NCBI RefSeq assembly: GCF_011058215.1
Contig: NZ_JAALFG010000003.1
Coordinates: 391,988-455,987 of the forward strand
Source of the DNA: Devosia aurantiaca
GTDB lineage: Bacteria > Pseudomonadota > Alphaproteobacteria > Rhizobiales > Devosiaceae
Length of the DNA: 64,000 bases
Direction: 5' to 3'
This document shows, in pieces, positions 54,564 through 63,764 of this stretch (its first letter is position 1; each line of letters begins with the position of its first letter). A program made the translations under genes and the position numbers. Under the pieces are notes generated by a model that was not told the DNA's origin, searched no databases, and saw nothing but the letters and a program-made list of their open reading frames with translations.

Positions 54564-56806
54564 TTGGCTATATTCACGACGACCGCATATCCGCTTATTT
54601 CGCTGGTTGAGGACATTGCGCTCGGCAAGATTGGTCTGCCTGATATTCAGCGGCCATTTGTCTGGCCCAACAAAAACGTCCGCAACCTCTTCGACTCCCT
54701 CTATCGCGGCTATCCTGCAGGCTACCTGCTTTTCTGGGAAACGGGGGCGGACAGCACCGCAAAGACGATTGGGCAGGGTAGCCACCACGCAGCGCCATCG
54801 CTGGCCATAGTCGATGGTCAGCAGCGACTGACATCGCTTTTTGCCGTCGTTAAGGGACGAGAGGTCCTGCGTGCGGATTTCAAGAGAGAGCGCATTCGCA
54901 TTGCGTTCAACCCGCTGGTGGAAACCTTCGAAGTCACTGATGCGTCCATCTTGAAGGACAAGGCCTACATTCCCGACATTTCAGTCTTGTGGGCACCTGG
55001 AGCGAGCCTCTTCAAAATCGCGGGCGCCTACGTAAACGAACTGTCTAACGTACGTGCCCTCACCGACGACGAAAAAGAACGAGCCCAAGAGGCCATAGGC
55101 CGCCTGCATGCTTTGACCTCGTATGCATTCACCGCCCTAACGCTCAACGCGTCCGTCAAGCCGGAAGAGGTCGCAGAGGTCTTTGTCCGCATTAATGGCG
55201 AGGGCAAGAAGCTCAACCAGTCCGATTTCATCATGACGCTGATGTCGGTGTTTTGGGACAAAGGCCGTGCCGAGCTTGAAGATTTTGCCCAGTCAGCAGC
55301 CGTGGCAGGTCAGGGGCGCCATCGGGGTTCAATCATTATCTCAAGCCATCGCCGGACCAGTTGCTGCGGGCGACGGTAGGGCTTGGCCTGAAGCGGGCGC
55401 GACTGCAGAACGTTTACAGCGTCCTTCGCGGCAGGGATGCCGTGACAGGCGAGGTTGACATCACCAAGCGTGACGCCCAGTTCGACCTGCTCACACAGGC
55501 CCAGGCTCGCTCGCTCAACCTCTCAAACTGGCACCATTTTCTGAGCGCGCTCAATCTCGCCGGCTACCGGCACGAAGGGATGATATCCTCTGAAACGTCG
55601 ATCATCTATGCCTATGTCCTCTACCTGATCGGATTGGTCGACCATGGGATCGACAAACAGGAGCTCCGACAGGCCATTGCCGAGTTCTTCTTCATGGCGT
55701 CCTTGACCGGCCGCTACACCAGCAGCCCGGAGACCAAATTCGATTTTGACCTGGCGCAATTGCGCGGCATTCCGGACGGGAAGGCATATCTGGCCAAGCT
55801 CCGAGAAATTTGCGCAACGACGCTGACGAGCGACTACTGGTCCATTTCCCTGCCCAGTGATCTGGCGACGTCGGCATCCCGCAGCCCATCGCGCTTTGCG
55901 TATCAGGCCTCGCTGATCCTGCTGGGCGCTCGGGCCTTGTTCAGCCCGCTCAAAATCTCGGACATGATCGACCCGTCTGTCAAAGGGACGAAGGCCACGT
56001 TTGAGCAACACCACCTGTTCCCGCGTGGCTATCTGTCCAAGATTGGGATCACGGATCTCCGCCAGGTCAACCAGATCGCCAACTTCGCGCTAGTAGAATG
56101 GCCAGACAACGGCAAGATCAGCGACCAGCCGCCATCCACCTACGCGCCTACATGGCACGCGGCACTGACGCCAAAGGACCGCACCGACATGATGCGTTGG
56201 CATGCATTGCCAGCCGAGTGGTGGAACATGGAGTACCAGGATTTCCTGCGCGAGCGGCGCAGCCTCATGGCCAAGTTGGTCCATGACGCCTATCGGAAGT
56301 TGTGCGGCGATATGGAACCAGAGGCAGCAGCAAAGCTGTCAGTCCAGGAACTTCTGGCATCAGGCGAAACCGACACCGTCGAGTACAAGTCCACCTTGCG
56401 CACCAATCTGCACACCGGCGAGGTGGACGAAAAAATGCACCTGGCGGTGCTCAAGACACTGGCAGGGTTCCTTAACGCCAAGGGCGGCACGCTGATGATC
56501 GGTGTGGCTGACGACGGCAAGGTCGTTGGCCTCAGTGCCGATGGCTTCGCCAGCGAAGACAAGATGGCGCTGCATCTGGTCAACCTGATCCGTGACCGGA
56601 TAGGAGACCTGTTCTTGCCCTACATCCATCCCCACTTCGATGAGCAGGAGGGCGAGAGGGTGATGGTGGTTCATTGCGAGGCCGGCCCAAAAGCCGCCTT
56701 CATCAAGGATGGGGTGGCACATAGGTTTTTCGTACGCGGCGCCAATGCGACTGCCGAGTTGTCCGGCAATGCCGTGACGGACTATGTGAAGGTGCGGTTC
56801 CCGTGA
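54564..56806 (+). CDS. DUF262-HNH-AlbA_2 fusion protein (GmrSD/type IV restriction-like), frame broken once
   Basis: About 747 aa from TTG 54564. Residues 1-250 are a DUF262/GmrS-like domain (LPDIQRPFVWPNKNVRNLFDSLYRGYPAG, LAIVDGQQRLTSLFAV with the DGQQR motif, FVRINGEGKKLNQSDFI). A helical part and an HNH/DUF1524-like motif, EQHHLFPRGYL, follow. The last 160 residues are an AlbA_2/Schlafen-type DNA-binding domain (ETDTVEYKSTLRTN, KTLAGFLNAKGGTLMIGVADDG). The frame breaks at the G-run 55313-55316; one added base gives GQGAPSGFNHYLKPSPDQ. DUF262-HNH proteins cut modified or foreign DNA using nucleotide hydrolysis. The extra C-terminal AlbA_2 domain is unusual in the proteins I know. Confidence 0.88.
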
Positions 56807-56921
56807 TCAGTCGGATTCGGTATCTCGTCCAATCGGGCGGCACGGCCATTTGAGTATCGGTTTGCCTCTGGCGCCGGGCCATGGTCCGGTGTCCCAATAG
56901 TGAGTTGAGGATTCTTGCAGC

Positions 56922-59737
56922 ATGAACGCGGTCGAGATCGAACAGGCCGTATCCGAGCTGGCCGATCAGTCTTTTAACGCTGCGGAATTTCCGTTCGCCT
57001 TTCTGCGCGCATTTGGCAACAAGGACACCACGATCAAGCGCCTGCGCTCGGGCGAGTCTAACAAGTCCGACCTGGGCGGGGTGCTGCAGACCAATCATAT
57101 CCACATCAAGGTCGCCGAGCCCGGTGCAGTGGCGGCCGCCTTCGAGGCGCTGAAGGCCAGTCCGGCGACCAAGCGGTTCAAGGCGCGCTTCGTGCTCGCC
57201 ACCGACGGGGTCGAGCTTTATGCCGAGGATCTGACCTCAGATGAGGCACCGGTGATCTGCGCCTTTTCCGATTTCCCAAACCATTTCGGTTCGTTCCTGG
57301 CGCTGGCGGGCATTTCCACCGTCAAACAGGTGCGCGAAAGCACGTTCGACATCCGCGCCACTAGCCGCCTTAACCGGCTCTATGTTGAGCTGCTGAAGGA
57401 CAACCCCGATTGGGGTACGGCGGCGCGGCGACCGGATATGAACCACTTCATGGCCCGGCTGATCTTCTGCTTTTTTGCCGAAGACACCGACATCTTCAAC
57501 GGCAAGCGCCTGTTCACCGCCACGGTGAACAGATGACCGAGCGCGATGGCAACGACACCCATGAGGTGATCTCCGCGATCTTCACCGCGATGAACACGCC
57601 CACCCAGCACAATGGCGCGCCCGACGGCAGGTATCGCTGGGACGCGGGCCTGCGGCCCTGGGCCGATGTCTTCCCCTATGTGAATGGCGGGCTGTTTTCC
57701 GGCAGCACAGATGCGCCGCGCTTCTCGCGCATCGCGCGCTCCTATCTCATCAATATCGGCAGCCTCGATTGGACCAAGATCAATCCCGATATTTTCGGCT
57801 CGATGATCCAGGCCGTGGCTGACGACGAGGAGCGCGGTGCGCTGGGCATGCACTACACCTCGGTGCCCAATATCCTCAAAGTGCTCAATCCGCTGTTCCT
57901 CAACGATTTGCGCGAAAAGCTGGACGAGGCTGGCGACAATGCCCGCAAGCTATTGAACCTGCGCAACCGAATGGCCCGCATCCGGGTGTTCGATCCGGCC
58001 TGCGGCTCCGGCAATTTTCTGGTGATTGCCTATAAGGAAATGCGCGGCATCGAGGCGGAGATCAATAAGCGGCGCGGCGAGCCAGGCCGTAGGAGTGATA
58101 TCCCGCTGACCAATTTCCGCGGCATTGAACTTAGGCACTTCCCTGCCGAAATCGCCCGGCTGGCGCTGATCATCGCTGAATACCAAGCCGACGTCGTCTA
58201 CCGCGGCCAGAAGGAAGCGCTGGCGGCTTTCCTGCCGCTTGATCAGGAAAACTGGATCGTCCAAGGCAATGCGCTGCGGCTGGATTGGTTGAGCGTCTGC
58301 CCGCCAACGGGGACGGGCGTAAAGCATCGGGCAGATGATCTGTTCGAAACACCACTCGATCAGACGCAGATCGATTTCGAGAACGAAGGTGGGGAGACGT
58401 ATATCTGCGGCAACCCGCCATATTTGGGGTCCCAATGGCAGACGGACGAGCAAAAAGACGAACTCCGTGGGATTTTCGACTTTCGCACACAGAATTGGAA
58501 ATCACTGGACTACGTAGCGGGATGGTTCATGAAGGCCGCCGACTATGGCTCGCATTCCAACTCAGTTTCAGCTTTCGTATCCACCAATTCGATATGCCAA
58601 GGAAGGCAGGTGGAAACGCTATGGTCTCTCATCTTCGGCACTGGGCACGACATACAATTCGCTTACACCAGCTTTAGGTGGGCAAACTTGGCGAGCCACA
58701 ACGCTGGTGTCACCGTCGTGATTGTCGGTATCGCGGCCCACTCCAACCGCATTAAGTACCTATATTCCATCGCTGAAGACGGCTCCACGGTACTTCGAGA
58801 AGCCACCAACATAAACGCCTACCTGGCTCCGGCCGCGAATGTTCTAGTTGAGGCCCAGCCGAACCCGAGGAGCGGGCTACCCAATATGAGTTTTGGCAGT
58901 ATGCCAAACGATGGTGGCTACTTACTCTTGCCCTACTCGGAAGCAAAAAGAACGGTTAGCGAGCATGGTGTGCAGCCCGGGCTTTTTCGGCCGTTCTACG
59001 GTTCTCAAGAGTTCATACGCGGGTATGAGCGCCGCTGCATTTGGGTCAACGAGAATGAATATCTGGAGGCCCAACAGAACGGCTGGCTCAACTCCCAGTT
59101 CGACAAGGTCCGAGCACAACGAGAAGCGTCCAACAGACCCACAACGAAACTACTTGCAGCAAAGCCATACCGATTTGGCGAAGTGAGGCAGGTAGGTGAC
59201 GAAACTTCGATTATCGTTCCAAGTGTTTCTTCAGAAGCTAGGGAGTTTTTGCCGGTAGGTTTTCTACCCTCCGGCTCAATCGTCTCAAACCTTGCATTTT
59301 CCCTATACAACGCACCTCTCTGGAACCTGTCTCTTATCGCATCTAAACTTCATATGATCTGGGTGGCGACCGTGTGCGGCAAACTTAAAACTGATTATCG
59401 ATACTCCAACACCCTCGGCTGGAACACCTTCCCAGTCCCACCGCTCACCGAGCGCAACAAGGCCGACCTCACACGCTGCGCCGAGGACATCCTCCTCGCC
59501 CGCGAGGCGCATTTCCCTGCCACCATTGCCGATCTCTATGACCCCGAAACCATGCCCGCCGACCTGCGCGCCGCTCATGAGGGCAATGACGAGGTGCTGG
59601 AACGCATCTATATCGGCCGCCGCTTCCGCAACGACACCGAGCGGCTGGAAAAGCTGTTCGAGCTCTACACAAAAATGGTCGCCAACGACGCCGCCAAGCC
59701 CAAGGGCAAGACTCGGAAGGTTCGCGCAGATGGCTGA
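56922..59737 (+). CDS. Class I SAM-dependent DNA methyltransferase (MmeI/YeeA-like), frame broken once
   Basis: About 938 aa when read through. The N-terminal domain (MNAVEIEQAVSELADQSFNAAEFPFAFLRAFGNKDTTIKRL) is typical of MmeI-type proteins. The SAM-binding motif VFDPACGSGNFLVIAY lies near residue 355 and the catalytic NPPY (ICGNPPYLGSQ) near 497, implying N6-adenine methylation. A target-recognition region and a C-terminal helical domain follow. The frame breaks near 57526; one added G gives TATVEQMTERDG. I see no N-terminal PD-ExK nuclease, so cutting would need a partner. It overlaps the 70-aa gene by 8 bp. A 160-bp part (59192-59350) recurs inverted at the window's right edge. Confidence 0.92.
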
Positions 59738-59942
59738 TCGCACGTACCAACCCGGCGGCGACGCCAAGGCCATTTCCGAGATCGCCAAGTCCCATTTCAA
59801 CGGCGACTATGCCAGTATGTTCGAACACCACGGCTGGCCCGAACGCGGCGGCGATATGATGCGCAAGGTGCAAACCCGCGTGGTCGAAACCTACGGCAGC
59901 GTCCGCGCCTTCGAGGCCCATTTCAGCAAGGACAAGGCATGA
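59730..59942 (+). CDS. Small conserved-looking protein between methyltransferase and helicase
   Basis: 70 aa, family not recognised. It contains a GGDAKAISEIAKSHFNGDYASMFEHHGWPERGGDMMRKV core and a short basic C-terminus. Charged, no membrane segment or signal. Its start lies inside the end of the methyltransferase gene (8-bp overlap), and its stop overlaps the helicase start by 4 bp, so it is translationally coupled to both. Retention in this tight arrangement suggests a small subunit or adaptor of the module; that is inference. Confidence 0.8.
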   Translation: MADRTYQPGGDAKAISEIAKSHFNGDYASMFEHHGWPERGGDMMRKVQTRVVETYGSVRAFEAHFSKDKA

Positions 59943-61994
59943 GCATCGAGACCAAAGCCGTTCCTTCCGTTTCGGTCTCCTATGCCCGCAACGGCACTTC
60001 GACTAAGGCCAATGAGCTTGGCATGCGTCCTATGCAGGAGCGCGCCTATGACCATCGCGGTGAGCAGTACTTGCTGATCAAATCGCCGCCAGCCTCGGGT
60101 AAAAGCCGAGCACTGATGTTCGTGGCGCTCGACAAGCTCCACAACCAGGGCCTCAAGCAGGCCATCATCGTCGTGCCGGAAAAGTCGATTGGCTCCAGCT
60201 TCAATGATGAAACGTTGAGCCAATACGGCTTCTGGGCCGACTGGGCCGTGGTGCCCAAGTGGAACCTCTGCAATGCTCCGGGGAGGACGGCGGCAAGGTC
60301 AATTCCGTACGCGCCTTCCTCGACAGCGATGACCGCGTCCTGGTTTGCACCCACGCCACGTTTCGGTTCGCCGTCGACCGCTTCGGCATAGAGGCCTTCG
60401 ACGACCGGCTAATCGCCGTCGACGAATTCCATCACGTCTCGTCCAACCCAGACAACAAGCTGGGTGCCCATCTAGGCGCCTTCATCGCCCGGGGAAGGTC
60501 CACCTGGTGGCGATGACGGGCTCCTATTTCCGGGGCGATTCAGAGGCGGTGATGGCGCCGACCGACGAGGACAAGTTCGTGACGGTGACCTACACCTATT
60601 ACGAGCAGCTCAACGGCTATGAGTATCTCAAGCACCTCGACATCGGCTATTTCTTCTATTCGGGCGCCTATGCCGACGACATCCTCAAGGTGCTGAACCC
60701 CAACGAAAAGACCATCATCCATATCCCAAGCGTCAATTCGCGCGAGAGCACCAAGGACAAGATCCGCGAGGTCGAGCACATCATCGACGCGCTGGGCGCC
60801 TGGGAGGGCGTCGACGACAAGACGGGATTCCAGCTCGTGCGCACTGCCGAGGGCAAACTGCTGCGCATCGCCGACCTCGTCACCGACGATCCAGGCAAGC
60901 GGGATGTCGTCTCCTCGGCGCTCAAGGACCCGGCGCAGAAGAACAACCGCGACCACGTCGACATCATCATCGCGCTGGGAATGGCCAAAGAGGGCTTTGA
61001 CTGGATCTGGTGCGAGCACGCTTTGACGATCGGTTACCGATCCAGCCTCACCGAGATCGTCCAGATCATCGGCCGCGCCACCCGCGATGCGCCAGGCAAA
61101 ACGCGCGCACGCTTCAGCAACCTAATTGCGGAACCCGACGCCACCAGCGAGGCCGTAACCGAAGCGGTCAACGACACCCTCAAGGCCATCGCCGCCAGCC
61201 TTCTCATGGAGCAGGTACTGACTCCACGCTTCGAGTTCAGGCCGAAGAACCCCAACAACGAGGCTGCGCCTGGTTTTGACTATGGCGAGGGAGGCTACGA
61301 CCTGGATAAGGCCAATATCGGTTTCAACGAAGCAACCGGCCGTATCCAGATTGAGGTCAAGGGCTTGGCAGAGCCGAAGAGCGAAGAGGCCAAGCGCATA
61401 TGCCGCGAGGACCTCAACGAGGTCATCGCCACCTTCGTGCAGGACAAGCGGAGTTTGGAACGCGGCCTGTTCGACAGCGAGATGGTGCCCGAAGAGCTGA
61501 CAGTCGCGCGCATGGGCAAGATCATCAAAGACATGTACCCCGAGCGCGACGAGGAGGATCAGGAGGCCATCCGACAGCACGCCATTGCTGCGCTCAACTT
61601 CGTCCAGGGGAGCAAGGCCGCTCTGACCGGTGCTGCCGCCAGCACGACGGACAGCGTCAACACCGCCTTCATCCAGGGTGTCCGCCGGTTCGCGATGAGC
61701 GTCAAGGACCTCGACATCGACCTCATCGACCGGATCAATCCGTTCGGCGAGGCCTATGCCATCTTGGCCAAGGCCATGAGCGAGGAAAGTCTGAAACAGG
61801 TTGCCGCCGTCATTGCCGGCAAGAACACGAGCCTCACGCCAGAAGACGCTCGTGACCTGGCGCGCCGCGCGTTGCGGTTCAAGCAGGAGCGAGGCCGCCT
61901 GCCATCGATCACCGCGCAGGACCCTTGGGAAAAGCGCATGGCTGAGGGTGTCGCGTTTCTGGCCCGCATGAAGGCCGAGGCCATCCGTGTCTAA
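59939..61994 (+). CDS. DEAD/DEAH-box (SF2) helicase, frame broken twice
   Basis: About 685 aa when read through. Walker A IKSPPASGKSRALMF lies near residues 48-62, motif II LIAVDEFHHVS (DEFH) near 160, motif III MTGSYFRGDS, and motif VI IVQIIGRATRDAPGK near 375. The last 250 residues form an accessory helical region. The frame breaks at G-runs 60280-60283 and 60491-60494; one added base at each restores NLCNAPG..DGGKVNSV and FIARGKVHLVAMTG. It overlaps the small gene before it and the GIY-YIG gene after it, so all four genes form one operon. It probably translocates on DNA to enable restriction by the partner nuclease. Confidence 0.9.
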
Positions 61995-63184
61995 GTTCAC
62001 CGACGAAGACGATGCCCTGCTGGGCGAACTTGGCGTCGAGGTCGAGCCCGGGCAGCACGCCAGCCGTTCCCCCAAGGAGGAGCGGATCATCGCAGGCTTT
62101 GAGGACATCCGGCGCTTTGTCGATGAGCATGGTCGCTTGCCGCAGCACCGCGAGGACCGAGATATTTTCGAGCGTCTGTACGCGGTCCGTCTGGATCGGC
62201 TGCGCGAACTGCCGGAATGCCGCGAACTGCTCGAGCCGCTTGATCACCATGGGTTGCTTTCCGGTGTCAGCGAACCGGTAGCTCCCGTCGAAGATCTGGA
62301 CGACGATGCCCTCCTTGCCGAACTCGGCGTGGATGGCGCTGGTGAGAACGACGTCACCGATCTGCGCTTCGTTCGCTCCGGCGCCGAGAAACGTGCGGCG
62401 GAGGAAATCGCCAATCGCGAGAAATGTGAGGACTTCGAGCGCTTCGCACCTTTGTTCGCTGCGGTTCAGAGTGATCTCGACGTTGGTGCTCGGGTCACCC
62501 GGCCATTTGTCAAAGACGCCGGCTTTCTCAAGGCCGACATCACCCAAGGCCAGTTCTTCATTCTGGGGGCAAGTCGCCTATGTTGCCGACGTCGGCGAGC
62601 CGATCAAAGCGCCAAACGGAGAAACCGATGCCCGGCTGCGTGTCGTTTATTCCAACGGCACAGAGAGCAATCTGCTGCTGCGTTCACTCCAGCGCGCCCT
62701 TTATAAGGACGAAGGCGGTCGGCGGATAACCGAACCAAATGCCGGTCCGCTCTTCGCCGATACGCGTGATGACGAGGACCTGGCTAGCGGCACCATCTAT
62801 GTGCTGCGCAGCAAATCGGACGAGCCCTATGTCGCCCAGCACCGTGATCTCCTGCACAAGATTGGAGTGACCGTAGGCGAGGTCCAGCAGCGGATCGCCA
62901 ATGCCAGACACGACGCGACATTCCTTCTCGCCGATGTCGACGTCGTCGCCACCTATCGCCTGTTCAACATCAACCGAACGAAGTTGGAGAACATCATTCA
63001 TCGGGTGTTCGGGCCGGCGCGCTTGGACCTGTCGATAGCAGACCGTTTCGGCAATCCAGTGGTGCCGCGCGAGTGGTTCTTGGTTCCTTTGTTCGTCATC
63101 GACGAGGCGGTCGAGCGCATCAAGGACGGCTCCATTGCCGAGGTGCGATACGATCCACAGACCGCCAAGCTTGTCACCAACTGA
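61987..63184 (+). CDS. GIY-YIG nuclease family protein (T5orf172/MUG113-like C-terminus), frame broken once
   Basis: About 398 aa from GTG 61987 (overlaps the helicase stop by 8 bp). The N-terminal 190 residues are acidic and helical (FTDEDDALLGELGVEV, EERIIAGFEDIRRFVDEHGRLPQ). After the break at the G-run 62565-62569 comes AYVADVGEPIKAP, then SGTIYVLRSKSDEPYVAQH near residue 270, HKIGVTVGEVQQRIANAR and RTKLENIIHRVFGPARLDL, the pattern of the GIY-YIG-like T5orf172/MUG113 domain. The break needs one G fewer or two more. It is the probable nuclease of the methyltransferase-helicase module. Confidence 0.85.
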
Positions 63185-63288
63185 GGCTTGCTCATCCCAA
63201 AAAGAGGGCATCGCCATTTCTCGGCTTCGCCTCGCAGGTGAGGTGTTCTGTGTGATCGAGGTGTTCTTTTCTGCGTCTGTCTTGTCCG

Positions 63289-63504
63289 GCCGCCCCTCGC
63301 GCGATGCGCAGGGCGGCAAGCTTCGCCGGTTCATGTCAGCCGTCGAATGCCCGTCATGACCGCCCTTCGCATCACAAGTGATGCAGGGCGGCAAGCTCTC
63401 TTCGTTCGTCATGCCGGTCATTCGAGCATCTTTCCAAAAGCTGGAAAGATGCTGTCCATCACAATGCCAAACCGCCCCTCGATTACCTTCGGTAATCAGG
63501 GCGG
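63289..63504. repeat. Three REP-like hairpins with common outer arms and different inner stems
   Basis: Units at 63289-63317, 63360-63391 and 63472-63504 each have CCGCCC...GGGCGG outer arms around a different inner inverted repeat: GCGC/GCGC, GCATCAC/GTGATGC and GATTACC/GGTAATC. Inner stems pair perfectly although their sequences differ, so the hairpin shape rather than the sequence is kept. An extra stem AGCATCTTTCC-N7-GGAAAGATGCT sits at 63425-63453 between the second and third units. Confidence 0.7.
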
Positions 63505-63539
63505 CGAGCTCGCTGAAGAAGCTCGTTTGACATCGTAAT

Positions 63540-63578
63540 GGCCGTATTCTCGGGGGTTCCCACCCCGACAATACGGCC
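63540..63578. terminator. Strong hairpin GGCCGTATT...AATACGGCC
   Basis: Nine-base arms GGCCGTATT and AATACGGCC enclose a second stem TCGGGG/CCCCGA, giving a nearly continuous hairpin of about 39 bases. No clear T-tract follows. It may end transcription leaving the defence module or be a mobile-element end. Confidence 0.5.
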
Positions 63579-63618
63579 GGGAAGAACACCTGTTTTTTCG
63601 GCTGAAGAACACCTCTGT

Positions 63619-63690
63619 CAGTCGGGAAAGATGCACTTTTTGCAGTCGGGTAAGATGCGCTTTTTGCAGTCGGGTAAGATCCCCTTGGTT
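63619..63690 (+). repeat. 24-bp tandem repeat, three copies (CAGTCGGG(T/A)AAGAT...)
   Basis: CAGTCGGG starts at 63619, 63643 and 63667, exactly 24 bp apart, each followed by (T/A)AAGAT and a T-rich spacer. Direct multiple repeats of this kind occur at the ends of some insertion sequences such as the IS21 family; no transposase is visible here. Confidence 0.6.
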
Positions 63691-63764
63691 AAGTAGCAGG
63701 CGGACAAATTTGCGGGTGACCAGATATATATATGCGGCGAAACTTGAAACCCTGAGATCTGGAG

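Larger units (their letters stand above)
63185..63764. other. Gene-free region dense in hairpins and short repeats
   Basis: No convincing gene. It holds three REP-like hairpins sharing CCGCCC/GGGCGG outer arms, two other strong stems (63425-63453 and 63540-63578), inverted pairs of AGGTGTTCT at 63241, 63259, 63583 and 63606, and a 24-bp tandem repeat. This is typical of an intergenic repeat cluster or of decayed mobile-element ends beside a defence island. Confidence 0.6.

Noticed and set aside
1417..62569. Annotating the broken genes as pseudogenes
   Set aside because: Single-base repairs at homopolymers restore conserved motifs in nearly every case, and the same error type appears across unrelated genes, which fits sequencing error better than decay.
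56922..63184. Calling the methyltransferase-helicase module BREX, DISARM or a classical type I RM system
   Set aside because: No PglZ, BrxC, DrmB (DUF1998) or HsdS-like specificity protein is present, and the helicase lacks an HsdR-type nuclease domain.
63619..63690. Short regularly spaced repeat that might be read as a CRISPR array
   Set aside because: The 24-bp units are directly tandem with no unique spacers and there are no cas genes in the window.
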